Shown: positions 1 to 11,618 of the stretch, one piece after another
Layout of the letters: the number at the start of each line of letters is the position of its first letter
Position numbering within the stretch: the first letter of the stretch is position 1
Source: Cerrena zonata
Taxonomy: Eukaryota > Basidiomycota > Agaricomycetes > Polyporales > Cerrenaceae
NCBI GenBank assembly: GCA_038087015.1
Contig: JASBNA010000001.1
Span: forward strand, 124,001 to 188,000
Direction of reading: 5' to 3'
Length of the DNA stretch: 64,000 bases
Notes under the pieces: generated by a model
Database searches by the model: none
Told to the model about the DNA's origin: nothing
What the model saw: only the letters and a program-made list of their open reading frames with translations
Translations under genes and position numbers: made by a program

Positions 1-1821
1 GCTTTACGCCATCGGCTATCGAGTTTGATGTTGTCCACTGAGGTTTCGTCCATCTTGTCCGAACGACGTTCGCTGACAGCACGTAAAGTCGCTTCGAACA
101 TAGCACCAGAATTGTTCGAGCGTAGCACCCGTGTGCTCAAAACAGACCGTGGTTGAACTGCTTCCTCCTCAGGTCCCGCGAGAGCTTGCAGGAGGCCCCG
201 TTCAGCTTCAAGGTCAGAGGATAGCGGTGAAGAGGAAGAGGAAGCTTGATTGTTGAGCTCAGCAAGACGAGCACGAATAGCCTTGAGCTTGGCCTCTGCG
301 ACAGATATCTTCCCTGCACAAGCAGCACCGTCAATAATAGCGGCCTGAGTTTGCTCCATCTTGAGCTGCATATCCGTCTTGGCCTTTTCGACCTCCGAGA
401 TAGCTTCCTTCTTCCGCCTGTTCTCCTTGTCCGACTCTGTGTCGCGTTTGCCGGCCAACTTGGCTTTCAGCTCTGCGACCTCGTCGTTCAATCGTTTGAT
501 AGCTTCAACGTACTGTCCAACGTGACGGTCAACGTTAACGACGTTACGAGTAACAACCTTGGTCTTGATCTTAGTTGCTCGTTCAGCATACACCAGTGTG
601 TTATGCGTATCGTCAAAGTGGAGGGACGTAGGGGCAACGCATACGATCATGACCGTCTTGCAGTTACCACCCAGAGAGAATTTAAGCAAGCGGGTGAGTT
701 TACTATTTCTGTAAGGGACGTGTCGGATGGCACCACCACTTTCACAGAGAGCATTGATACAATTACCCAATGCAAGCAAAGACTTGTTGATATTGGCTCC
801 TTCTACCATCCGTTGACCCATATTGGTCGTCGCAGCCGCTCGCTCGCTTCCAGCCAAGTCGATAATCGACAATGTCGCCATGGATCGTTGCTCTGTGATA
901 CCAGCCGTCGAGGGGATTGGGTTATGTGAATTTGGAGTACTGCATGTGACCGGGAGGAAGTCTCGTTTGCATGAGTAGGTGACTGCGTCCTGCGCGAGTT
1001 GCCCAACATGACGATTTGTTTTACTTCATCCGCATTCGTTGGGCGAAGCTCGGCGAGTCCGACGACCTTGACAGGTTTTGTCTTCCCGGATTTGGAGGCC
1101 GCCTCGTGGTATAGGTGTTCCTGGTTCTGCCAGTAAATCTCGAATTTCTTCGTTGTAGATTTCTAGGAATGTAACGACAACGTCGACATTGTGATCTTCT
1201 CTGCGGTTTTCGATTTCTTGGAAGAGGTCTGCCATGGTCAGGTAGATGATACCTGGGTCTTCCTCTGTGCCGCTAATAGTATGTGTTTTGCCACAACCCG
1301 TTGCCTATGTTGTTAGAATTAGCAAACACAGTATTCCAGTAGAGTGCAGAGAGACGCACTCCATACGCAAAAATGGTAGCATTGTATCCATCTAGAAGGT
1401 TTCGGAGTAACGGTTTCGCAGTGTTCTCGTAAACGTCTCTTTGACATGAATCATGTCTGAATACCCGGTCGAAGATGAACCTTCTGTCCTTGTAACGTTT
1501 CGTCCCAGGTGGAAGGAAGCCTCTTTCAACAAACGCTCTTGACGCGTCCTTTTCGGCAGGATCAAAAGTCAGGACTCGATCATCGACAATTTGAACGATA
1601 TCCCGTATGCAAGAATGGTTGGGAGCAGGTCGGCCGGGTGTAGATAGTGCGCCGTCTCCACGAATGACATTGTCGACGACGATTTCTGGTAGTCTTGTTG
1701 CCTCCCAAGAAGTTGGCGGTCGAACCCGGACTAAATGCACATACTATGTAAGTGAAAGTGAAACCGGTGGACGAAGGGAAGAACGCATGCCTGCTACAGT
1801 GATCGAGCCTGCGGCAACCAT
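1..1821 (-). CDS. Kinesin-8 (Kip3/KIF18-like) motor, C-terminus beyond the left edge
   Basis: Plus-end-directed microtubule motor and depolymerase family acting in spindle and nuclear positioning. Visible in order: start MVAAGSITVAVRVRPP, P-loop GATGCGKTH, EIYNEEIRDLL, the kinesin-8-style TQSPTHANETSSRSHAVLQ switch I block, IIDLAGSER switch II, NINKSLLALGNCINAL, then SKLTRLLKFSLGG and a charged neck/coiled-coil region that runs off at base 1. The ATG at 1821 is chosen because it gives the canonical short N-terminus. It requires intron 1731-1790, which has a GC donor (CAG|GCATGC) and TTTAG acceptor. A second intron lies at 1305-1359 (GT-AG, 55 nt) inside the P-loop. Near base 908 the frame slips by one between SRSHAVLQIHITQSPR and the TAGITEQRS stretch: one base is missing in a universally conserved part of the motor. 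Kinesin identity is certain; the kinesin-8 subclass is an inference from the switch I block. Confidence 0.9.
1731..1790 (-). other. GC-AG intron 1 of the kinesin gene
   Basis: On the minus strand the exon ends ...ACTGTAGCAG and the intron starts GCATGCG and ends GTGCATTTAG. Joining the exons gives SITVAVRVRPP, the expected kinesin start. No GT donor gives that product. Confidence 0.7.
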
Positions 1822-2646
1822 AGTGAAAATGGTTCCGAATCGTCCGGCAGCTGTGTGTCGCGGATGGAGGAGTTGTGGATGGAGAAGTGAGGGTGGTAGT
1901 AAGGGGTCGTAAGTTCAACTCGGCGACACAGCTCAGAAACCAGAATCAGCTCCCGGCACGCGACCAGCCACGTGATCGCGTCCCACCTGGCCCTGAAGCT
2001 GGTGCTTGGGCCAACCTGAAGTGGTAGTACTGTTACTTTACTGCTTTTCGTTAACGGTCTATGACTATGGTGTAGCCTTGGATCAATCATGTTTGTGCTA
2101 CTCTGTGACATATTGAATGTATCAAATTCAGAGCTCGATGGTCCACCTAATCCGCCATATCTAATAACCGAGGCATAGATTATGTTCACCACAAATCCTT
2201 AGGCTGGTACATGGTCCTTCACATATATCGCTAATGTGGACAAGTTTTTCCTCAACACTGTGCAGGAAAAGTGCTTTCTAAACCTTCTCATCTAAAGACA
2301 AGAGAAAGTATGTCTCTGTAATTGACGGTCATTTCGTGGGGATTTTCACATTCACTAGTAGTAAGTGCTTTGCTCGATATCCTTACGTCCTTTGCATATT
2401 TAATGATGTGCGTTCTAGCTGCGTATGTAAATAGGAAATTTGTATCATACAGGCTTACCATGTAGGGAAAATGGCTTCAGCTTGAAACTACATACAAAAC
2501 CGGAAAGAAGCACCAGGTAAGAACAGTATGTGTCATTCCGCGGAAGTGCGGCACCACAGTCAGCCTCTCAACATATCGTGTCGGGGACATTGCTCGTGCA
2601 ACCCGTCGAAGCTGGCTTAAGACCAACATCATCTCTACTTCTAGAT
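1822..2646. other. Intergenic, divergent promoters of kinesin and Prm10-like gene
   Basis: Lies between two divergent start codons. Open stretches here lack ATG starts or coding character. A CACGTG hexamer sits near 1970. Nothing else is recognised. An upstream non-coding exon of the Prm10-like gene is possible, because its frame is open from about 2530 without an ATG until 2647. Confidence 0.5.
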
Positions 2647-5128
2647 ATGTCTTACACCGAATTTCCTAACCGTACCTCTCGCCGACGTTCTGGAGCCTCG
2701 CAAGCCGAGTCTTCAAATAATTCAAGGCGTTCCTCACAAGCTCGCTCTCAGGAAGGCGAATATGTCTTGCCTGACGGTATGGACAATACATTACCTTCCG
2801 CACATGTTGCTCCTCGTCGTCGCCCTACCGCAACAGATTCGCCTCTCCCACTGTCTCAAAATAACCTCACTGTCGGAACTCCTCGTGAAACCCGCCGTGG
2901 TTCTGGTGGTAGCGAGAGCACTTTGGCTGAAGAGGACAACGAGATTGACTTCGAGTCCTACCGACACACTTACGATATCCCCCCTCCCCCTCAGGCTGCA
3001 GGTGGTCACATTATCTCGCACCCCAGACCAGACTATAGGCCTCCACCAATTCCGGTACCGGAAGACTTACGAAGAGAGTATGAAGAGGATGAACGTGCAT
3101 ACCACGAGGAGAATGCGGCTACCGAATCCAACTATGTCCCCTCTGATGAACGCCGACGAGGTCTGTTTGCTAATATTCTGAGGCTGCACGGATTGGACCT
3201 GTTCGATGAAGACGACGAAGAGGGTAAAGAGGTCGTCAATACTTTCGGTGGCGAGGCAAACCAGGTTAGACGTCCCTGGGGCTTCCGACGCATGGACTCT
3301 GTTGCTATGTCCGAAGCAGATGTGGTGCTTGACCCGGAAGACCCTACTGTGTCTGGTCCGCGAAAGGCGTCTCACGAGGATGCTGAAGACACAGAGAAAA
3401 GCGTGCTTCGCGACATGAACTATCATGAACGTCGCAAAGAGAAGCGTCGTATGCGAATTGAATTTAATGTGACTTGTATGTGTCTCATTTACGTTGCTTA
3501 TGCACTTACTCATTGACCATACTTACACTTCTAGCCGTCTACAATCGTCAGATGTTCCTCATAAAACTTGGCTAGAGCCTTGATGCTCTTCGGGGCACCC
3601 ACACATCGAATTGAATCGCAGCTCCTGTCAGCCGCTCGCCTCCTTGAAGTCGATGCAGAATACGTCAACCTACCAGGCATCATTATTTGTAGTTTTGGAG
3701 ACCAAGACACCAAAACATCGGATACTCACTTCCTCAAGTGCAGTGGTCGCTTGAACCTCGGTTCACTTCACGAAGTGCACCAGATCTACCGTTTGGTCAT
3801 GCATGACGATATCAGTGCCAAGAAAGGTACAGAGAAGCTCGACGAATTGATGCAGGCATCTCCGATTTACAATACCTATATTCGGTGCGGTCTCGCGTTT
3901 GGACTTGCGGCGTTGATCTGCCCTTTCGCTTTCGGTGGATCCTTTGTCGATATGTGGTTCGCCGGATTTGGTGGAGTTGCTTTGTGCCTCATGCATAGTT
4001 GGTCGTCAAGCAAAAGTCAGATCTATGCGACCGTCTTTGAGTGAGTATTTCAATCGAACCTTCTATTGAGCTGGTACTAATGCTACTCTAGAATCACTGT
4101 GACAGTGGGCATTTCCCTGATGGCTCGTGGGCTCAGCAGCATTCGGAGCGAGACCTTCTGTTATACCGCCATATCGTCTGCCGGTATCGTCAGCATCCTG
4201 CCTGGCTATCTCATTCGTGAGTTGTCTATTATCAAAACAAAAAAATACAACTGCTGACAAACATACTAGTGACGAGTTCTTTGGAGTTGGCTTCCAAGAA
4301 CATTGTGTGCGGCAGCATCAAGATGGTTTATGCCCTCATCTATACTCTGTTTATCGGTTACGGTCTCAACCTTGGCTCTGACATCTACCTCCTGTTCGAC
4401 GAAGACAAGCGAGAAGAACTCAAGGCTATGACCGACAGCATGGTCGCAGCTGTTTCACTCAGTGGCTATTATGTCGCCGATAATACCTCTCTCATCATCA
4501 ACGATTACGGAGCACACATGTTCTCTGGAAAATTCACATTTTCCAACGTGATGCCCATCAAACGCGACAATATCATTGCTGGCTGTTATCGTCCTCCCTC
4601 GTTCCCGTGGTACCTCCAATCGTGGCCCTGGTGGACTCAGTTCTTCATCGTCCCCACTTTCGCCACCATCTCCTCGCTTTCGAACCTCCAACCGTTGAAA
4701 AGCGTAGAGATCATCGTCATGGTTGTGATTGCCTCCATCGCGTATGTCGCAAACAAAGTTGCTGACTACTTCATTTTCGAGCGTTCGGACGTTGTATCTT
4801 CGATTGGAGCGTTCGTCATTGGGATGCTCGGAAACATTTACTCACGCAAGATGGGTGGTACTGCGTTTACGTCCATGGTCACTGGTGTTTTGTTCCTGGT
4901 ACCGGTAAGTATATTTTATATCCGTCGTTCATTTACTTGTCTAACCTAGCACTCTTGAAACAGTCTGGTCTTTCCGAGTCTGGAGGCATCACAGCCCGAG
5001 GAAATGGTATCGAAATTGGTTATGCTATGATTTCGGTGACGATTGGTATTACCGTGGGACTGTTTATGAGCCAGACTCTTGTATACACGTTCGGTTCGAG
5101 AAAGAACGCTGGTCATTTCTCGTTCTAG
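2647..5128 (+). CDS. ThrE/DUF1212 family membrane transporter, Prm10-like
   Basis: Member of the threonine/serine exporter (ThrE, DUF1212) family that includes yeast pheromone-regulated membrane protein Prm10; the substrate in fungi is not established. A long polar, Ser/Arg/acid-rich N-terminal cytoplasmic region (about 280 residues) precedes the hallmark LIKLARALMLFGAPTHRIES and an LPGIIICSFGD segment. About ten hydrophobic segments follow, for example CGLAFGLAALICPFAFGGSF, SIKMVYALIYTLFIGYG and VVSSIGAFVIGMLGNIYSRK, ending QTLVYTFGSRKNAGHFSF. Start: the first in-frame ATG is 2647. Introns lie near 3478-3535, 4041-4091, 4217-4269 and 4905-4963. A single extra base (GG at 3570-3571) breaks the frame inside LIKL|ARALM; without it the family motif reads through perfectly, so it is probably a sequence error. 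Confidence 0.9.
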
Positions 5129-6058
5129 TTACTACTCGTCTGTTTCTCATTACGAAACTGCCAATATATATATATTGCATCTTTGAATTGTCAGCAGCTG
5201 TTGGAAAAATGTATGTTAGTGCAGCTAAATACTCCTGTGGACCTGACGCACCGAAATATATCCCCTCAAATATATAAGAGGAAAGACGCGTGAAAGTACG
5301 AAAAGAAAGAACGATGATCATTCGACCCCTATGTTCAGGATATGCCAGGATATTGACACGGGGACTTCCTGTGTGCCTGTCCGTCCGTTCTCAAACACAA
5401 CTGCCGCACTGACAGCAAATATATCAGAGTCGAGGTCCTGCATGTATGCTAGTCATTGTATGGGGTAGCCTAGGAAATTGTGGGCGGACGTCGTTTGAGG
5501 ATATAGCATTGGAGTTTCCAAAGTGGTGGAGATGGTCCTATAGTAGTGTCTAAGAAACTTGCATCGCGGCGAACGAAGCAAAGCATTTCCTATTAAGAAC
5601 AAGTCAAGTATTAGTATCCGTGTCTCTAGGTTGTCCGCTTAGAAGGGAAAAAAATAATGTCCGTCTTCAAGTGACTCGACTGGAAGTTGGTCTTGTCGTC
5701 GCCTACACCGTCTCGTCTTGCATGGACGAAACTTGGACAATTACACCATGTTACAAAGAGATAAAAACAGCAGAATATATGATACACCAGGAGAGAGAGA
5801 AGAAGAGAGTGGAAGAAGAAAATATGATGAGGAGGATCCGATGAGAGAGACTGTATGATAGGGAAAGCATTGTAGTAGTTATATAAACGAGAACGTAAGC
5901 TGTAGGTGGTGAGGAGGAAAAAATAAGATCTGAAATCAATGAGAATCCGGACCATGCACAAGAAATTAACGAGAGAGAGAAAGAGAACGAGAGAGGAAAA
6001 TAAGGGCTTTAAAGAGTTCATGAAATGATGAGGGAAAAACGAAAGCATGGAATCATCG
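5129..6058. other. Intergenic, tail-to-tail
   Basis: 3' flanks of the Prm10-like gene (+) and the region beyond the RING-LON gene (-). Purine-rich stretches (GAGAGA runs at 5790-5830 and 5970-6000) and AT-rich terminator-like DNA at 5160-5280. No protein is recognised. Confidence 0.5.
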
Positions 6059-6379
6059 CTAGGTCGATGTAACACCCGATCTTGGTGGGCCGCTATCTTC
6101 AGCATAGAACGCGATCTGCGCTCTGACGAGAGCAATCAGAAGCACCAGCCATGCCACAGATCGTAACAAAACTCTTCCGCGCACCCTCCCTCCAGCCCAA
6201 CCCATCCAATCGAGCCACCACCTGTTCATGCCTTGAGGAACATCTTGTCCTTGAGCGACAGTGTCGCCAACTTGGTCTCCCGGTGCGTTCCAATTTCTGT
6301 CAAAAACAACGGGCGCATCCGAGAAAGGATGTCCAGGTTGCCGCCAACGACGACGACGAGGTCGTGAAGAAAACACCAA
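6059..6379 (-). CDS. Candidate exon for a small membrane protein, unrecognised
   Basis: An open stretch of about 106 residues with protein-like composition: an Arg-rich start, a Trp-rich patch (MNRWWLDWMGWAGGRVRG), then one hydrophobic segment (VLLRSVAWLVLLIALVRA) and a short polar tail before the stop. It lies just beyond the stop codon of the RING-LON gene on the same strand. It could be an alternative 3' exon of that gene, the last exon of a separate gene, or chance. I know of no family match. Confidence 0.25.
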   Translation of the reverse strand: MVFSSRPRRRRWRQPGHPFSDAPVVFDRNWNAPGDQVGDTVAQGQDVPQGMNRWWLDWMGWAGGRVRGRVLLRSVAWLVLLIALVRAQIAFYAEDSGPPRSGVTST

Positions 6380-6409
6380 CGGCCAAACAACCCAAACGAA
6401 GCATCTTGA

Positions 6410-9400
6410 CTACGAGATGACGCAACCACCATTGAACCACCTGAGAAGGAGGGGAGTCGAACGGGTAAGAATCCGTATATAACTGCAGCCTTCAAGAAAC
6501 ACGACACGTAGCATAGTGATGGATAGCGTGTGAGGGGTGTGATGATATATCAGAGAGAGAGGGAGAGAAAATGATTGTATTGAGTCCACATTTCTTTTTC
6601 CAGGCATACAATTATTTTTTCAAAGTTGCGAACGAGAAGAACGGGGTGGGAGAAAGGAGGAAAGAGAGATGACATACCATTGTGCGTTTAGTTGTTGTAT
6701 CCAGTGGACTATGAGGCGCAGTCGAAGCCTAGGAGATCGGATAGGTAATAGTTTGGCCTTTTCGTGCTCGTCGACTGGCAAGATCTATTTTAATAAGCGA
6801 GTGACATCAGTATTTTTGAACAGTTTTCAGCCGGTAATTTTCCGAGAGCTCACCAGAGCCATCCAGAAGCTGAACAATGCTGGATCCTGAGGTTTGGGGA
6901 CGTATAACTGATTGAGACGTTCGATGACCCATGGTGTACCACTCTCAAGCTGAGCGAGAAAATCATTACAAACGTCCATCAAGTCCTCGTTTGTAGGCGC
7001 ATGTATCGAGGGGGCCCGTGGTATTGGTGGACCGTCGTCCGACGTTACAACTCGTCCGTGAGTTGAAGTACTTGACTCTCCAGAGTTGGACAAGGCGGCT
7101 GAAGGTCCAGCCACCAACGACGGGTCATCAGCAGAATCCCGTCCCGCGGTGTCAAGCACCATAACCTCGGCCTCTTCCATCCCCTCAAGATCATCAACCT
7201 GCTCCACTTTAGCAATACAATACCCATCCAACTCGCCCTTCTTCAAGATCCTAAACCGATGCGTCCCCCACGCCTCGACCAAACACTGCCCATCAGGCAA
7301 CATCTGGACTTTCCGAATCTCGAGCATAGTGCCGTATTCATGCGTAGGAGACGTTCGATTAATTTGAGAAGGTGAACGGTATCCTGGGGCGGATTGGTTG
7401 GGAAGTGGAATCATGCCGAAACAGGGGTATTCTGTTTCTAGGCATCGGCGAAGCATTAATTTGAATCTTGGTTCGTAGAAATTGAGAAAGACGGGCATTC
7501 CGGGGAAACTGAGTTGACAGACGAAGACGGGCGTATCCAGGCCTTCTTGGTGCTCTTCCTCTTCTATCGCTGCCCCGCGAGCGGCGTAGGCATCGGGGAA
7601 TGCTTTGCGAACTATAATTATTATTAGTTAATATTAAAATTTAGGTCCAGAAAGAAAGAGAACTTACTGATCGCCAGGATGACTTTATTACAGGGTTGAT
7701 CTTGTAGGAGGGTAAATCGTGGTAGAGACTGGCGGCAAAGGGGACAGCTTGGGTTATGGTCGAGGGAACGAAACAGACACTTTGCGCAGAAAGTCTGTAT
7801 AAAGAAATATTAGTACGCATGCTAGCGGTATTGTTAAGGTCCAGGTTTGGACTAGACACATTGTCAAGACATTTCAGAAAATATGCAAAGTATGCGAGAC
7901 AAGAGTGTCCAAATACCGAGGACCAAAAGTCCGTACATCGGCCAGTGGAAAGGCCAAAAGTGAGTAGCGTTCGATTGCTCCAAACTAGGTTGGACCGAGG
8001 CCGAGGTGACGCACAAAAAGCAAGACAGCGGGACAACCGCAAATGGTGCACGGACGACAAACGGTACCCTTGGCGGGTTCGGTCAGTGTAGAATGGTCCC
8101 GACCATCGAGAAAGGAGCGGAAGAAAGGCGACAAAGAGGAAGTAAATGAAAGAGGGACTTACATGCTGACATGGAGTAGTGACGGGCTGCCACATTAAAG
8201 CAAAACAGATCTGGCACTGCAACTCTGCCATGAGTTCCTTCTCCAGTCGTACGCTAGAGTCGTGGTCGTCATCTGACCCGGCGGAAGTAACAACGCTACT
8301 CCGAGCCTGACGGAAATGGATGCGAGCGTCGACTTTATGTGAACGAGTGCGCGTGGTACGCCTGAGCCGCTTCTTGGGCGGTTCAGGCGAAGGCGAGTGC
8401 GAAAAGTCTCTACTGCGTCTTACCCTATGTCCCGAAGAGGAAGGTGGCGGATCGGCAGCGGTATGGAAAGTCGGAGTCGAAGTTCGAGGCGCGGAAAAGG
8501 AAGTGCGCAACCGATCGCTGTGGTTGTTTGTCACAGTAGATCCTTCATCATCGGGATCTGAGTATTCCTCCATGGACGGCTCGGGGGCGCCATCGTCTTC
8601 CGGTTCCGTCTCGTCGTCGTCGCTGGTAGACGGGTGGTGGATAGAGGGGTAATAGGGTTCTGCGCGCAAGACCAGGGAGATAATGTTGTTGATAGAGACA
8701 TCAGAACGAGAGTGCAAAAGACCCTCGTCGTCCTGATCTAGTTGAGAAACCGAGGCTGGTGGTGGAATAAAATTAACTTGAGCATTAGGATGAACAGCAA
8801 GGAATCTTGACGAGGGATTAAGGGATGGACAGGTCGGAATGGGACAATGTGGAGGTGTTCGTTGACTTGTGGAGGGTATCAAGGGTGCGAGAGAGAAGAG
8901 TGAGGACGAGGAAGCTGAGGACTGTGCGAGGTGCCTGCTGCAAATGGTATGGCCACAGCGAAGGGTGATAGGATTCTGCAGGAGGGCGCTAGGCCTGCAG
9001 AGAGGACAATGAAGCAGGGGCAGAAAGTCATTTGGGATCATGGTTTGGGGCGAGGCAGAGCTAGTGGAGGAGCTAGTGCTAGGCACGGGGGCAGAGGGAG
9101 GCTCAGGCGGGTTTTGATGTAAATCTGAGAGGGACGATGAGGAGGGGTGAGGAGGAATGGGAGGCTCATGAGGATCGGACGGAGAGGAAGGATGAGAAGG
9201 AGGGCGAGTAGGATCTGGAAACGGAAAAGCAATCAGTCCAATTGAACACTACTGCAAATTTGCGATCGAGGGCTACCATCGACTCGGGAAGATCGCTCCT
9301 CGTCCGTATTCGGTGCTCTCCCTATCCCTGCGCACTCGGGTCCCGGTAGCTGCTCTCTTGCAGCCTCCGAGGCCTGTTCGTCATATGCTTCCTGCATACT

Positions 9401-9589
9401 GTGGTCGCAGTCCTGTACTAGATGGGTTGCCGTGCTCGGTCCTGCACGCTGTTCATGGTGCGCTACTTGTACGGGTAAATCGCGCGGCGCCGTATGCGTT
9501 CCAGGTGTCTCAGAGTTAGGCGAGCCGAGAAGGGGGAGGGTCTCATCTGGGTATGGCTGAGTCTGCTTCTGCTTCCCTTTTTCCAGCAT
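6410..9589 (-). CDS. Two-RING plus LON-substrate-binding domain protein (LONRF-like) with C-terminal CaaX box
   Basis: Probable E3 ubiquitin ligase of the LONRF type. Exon 1 (ATG at 9589, MLEKGKQKQTQPYPDE) is joined through a 62-nt intron (GATG|GTAGCC to TTTCCAG) to a Pro/Ser-rich stretch. Then comes a first RING (LHCPLCRPSALL...LRCGHTICSRHL), an acidic linker, a basic KKRLRRTTRTRSHK patch and a second RING (LQCQICFALMWQPVTTPCQH|TFCAKCLFRSL...CPLCRQSL). The second RING is split by an unusually long intron (7795-8162). The LON N-domain follows: GMPVFLNFYEPRFKLMLRR, then GTMLEIRKVQMLPDGQ, GTHRFRIL, and RLRLRLIVHWIQQLNAQW. A 237-nt intron (6441-6677) leads to a 31-nt last exon giving WWFNGGCVIS and stop, so the protein ends in CVIS, a prenylation-type CaaX box. 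The real start is not the in-frame GTG at 9086. Confidence 0.85.
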
Positions 9590-11618
9590 AGAGAAGAGGG
9601 GGAGGAAGCAGCAGCCCTGAGAGTGGGGGCCAGGGGAGGGAACGGCCTCTGTCGACAGTAGTAGCCATTGCATTTGCAGCCACAAACACTGTCTCTTCCT
9701 CTCGATCGGGACCCCCATTTCACGTGGCAAGATCGATCACTGACAAATTCACCCTGCGTCATCTGTGCCTGCCCCTCTGCCCCCGATTGCTGTAATAGTC
9801 CTAGTATTACCACTGCCGTCCTCACGCTCTGAGCCTTCCAGTCCTCGCCCTCCAGCGAACACCCATTCTCGTTCCCAAACCTGCCACCGTACTTACACAT
9901 GTTTACATATTAAATATTGGTTATTACAAAGGCAAAACATTACGCCATCCTATCACCTTGGTATCGCCGTCTCCACATAACCTTATGTGATTACTCCCTG
10001 CAACGCCCCACCAAGTCCTGCACACTCCCGCGCTTCCCGTCAAGCAATACCCATTCCTAATTTGATCAATAGCGTCTCTCCCTCCGTCGCCTGATTGGCT
10101 AACGGTAATCCCTTTTCAGATTTCATTTCGGGACCGATCTCCAATACCTCCTCCTCTCCATCGACACACACTGTGCGTGCTTTGGTGTACTTTAAGCCTC
10201 GTCTCATGTACAACTCATGCAGATCTCCTCTCCTTCAAACCAGACATGCCCTTGTATATGTTCTTCAGACGAGTCTCTTTCCGCGCCCTCACCCGCCCTG
10301 CATGTCCCACAATTCCGTCAAATTGCCGTTGACAAACTCAAGACAATCCAGGCTATCCTAGAAGCCTCCTGCTCTCCTCCGCGTCGCGATGCATCAAGAT
10401 GGATTGACTGTATTCAACCTCTAGCAACCCCCTCTTGCCTAGCACGACTCTTTTCGCGCATTCATTTCGGGTTGCTCGGTGTCCCAAAAGCTCTCTCGGC
10501 TCTCCATCCAAGATTGGATAAGCATTTTTGAAAGCACCTTAATCCTAGGCAGACGACAGCTGGCGAGAAGATCCTCGACCGACGGACAGTGCAAGAGATC
10601 TCATACCGGAGCCCACCTACTTGACAGATTAAACCTTCTGGGCGCACACTGGCTGATGATCGTGCTGCGTTTTCCTCGCCCTGACCGAGGTTGGATTGCG
10701 GTCCCGTCTGGTACCGTGACCACGCTCGACGGCGGTCCAGTGGCAGTTGTCGGTGGTGCAAGATGTGTATCACGTCATCTGTCCTTTTCGATCCACACTT
10801 TCCCCTGGAGTCCCAGCTTGTTATCATCATAAAACCCACCGGCGGAGAAAGGAGGTCTGTTTAATTTTTGATCTCTTTTCGTAGAATCGGTTATGAACCG
10901 GTCGATGTGCCCCCCCAACCCTAACACGCATTCTCCGGATAAGTTCGTTCCCTGGGCGATTGATCTCCTAATTGTCGGACACAAGTTGAAGCTTGCGATT
11001 CTAGTTGAGTTTTTGTCCATGCAACATTAGGAAGGTTTGCCTTTTTGGGTTATTGCCTTGGTCTGGGTTAGATGGCTTGCCACCTTCTGCCACACGTTAC
11101 TTGAAGGCTCTACAATGGCCCATCAAGTTCCTGCACGTCACCAAAAACGTACTCATTTCCCGATACACATCTTTGGATCTTGGGCTTTACGCCACTCGAT
11201 CCGATCTCGAGGGCTGACGCGAACGGCGAAGTTGGAACCACTGCCTGCATCTTATCCGATAGATAAGATCTCATAGAGTTCACTGGATCCCGACCCGAGT
11301 GGAGAGATATATTGTCTGTGTCATATGTATGTCATATTGGGATAAACAGAACGGAGAGCTGCTGGTCATGATATAGTGTCAAATATTAAATTACGTTTAT
11401 CACATATTCACGACGCTCGGAGCGGAGGGAGCGATTAATGATTCTTAGCACGCGACTAAAATGAATTTCTTCTACCGTGAAACAGGAGCCCCTTCTACAG
11501 CGTACACACATTTCCGAATACTATCTTCATACATTTTTGCAACGAGGCTGAGGCTGAGTTTGAACACTTTCATTACCAGCCCTTCGCCCTTCAGCAGCAG
11601 CTCACCCGACTTCCCTAT
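9590..11618. other. Two-kilobase gap with no convincing gene
   Basis: Lies between the 5' end of the RING-LON gene and the 3' end of FRS2. It is C/T-rich on the plus strand. Several mid-length open stretches on both strands change frame every 200-300 bases without clear splice sites. This looks like upstream non-coding DNA or an eroded gene rather than a live one. A CACGTG lies near 9722. Confidence 0.4.
10217..10531 (+). CDS. Doubtful open stretch, unrecognised protein
   Basis: About 104 codons, with a mid-section that looks coding (VPQFRQIAVDKLKTIQAILE) flanked by low-quality sequence. No family is recognised. A neighbouring frame upstream (10095 on) also looks partly coding (VRALVYFKPRLMYNSC), which would fit a frameshifted or decaying gene. 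Confidence 0.15.
   Translation: MQISSPSNQTCPCICSSDESLSAPSPALHVPQFRQIAVDKLKTIQAILEASCSPPRRDASRWIDCIQPLATPSCLARLFSRIHFGLLGVPKALSALHPRLDKHF

Noticed and set aside
246..929. 227-codon open frame on the plus strand
   Set aside because: Antisense shadow of the kinesin motor, whose conserved motifs are unmistakable on the minus strand.
2530..2646. N-terminal extension of the Prm10-like protein
   Set aside because: The frame begins with GTG; the first ATG is 2647. An extra upstream exon is possible but unsupported.
5286..5291. ACGCGT downstream of the Prm10-like gene (also single copies near 48846, 55592 and 63161)
   Set aside because: Isolated hexamers occur about once per 4 kb by chance; only clustered copies were called regulatory.
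7641..9086. Single 481-codon frame as the complete RING gene
   Set aside because: Starts at GTG and reads through the 368-nt intron. The true gene has an upstream ATG exon and splices within the second RING.
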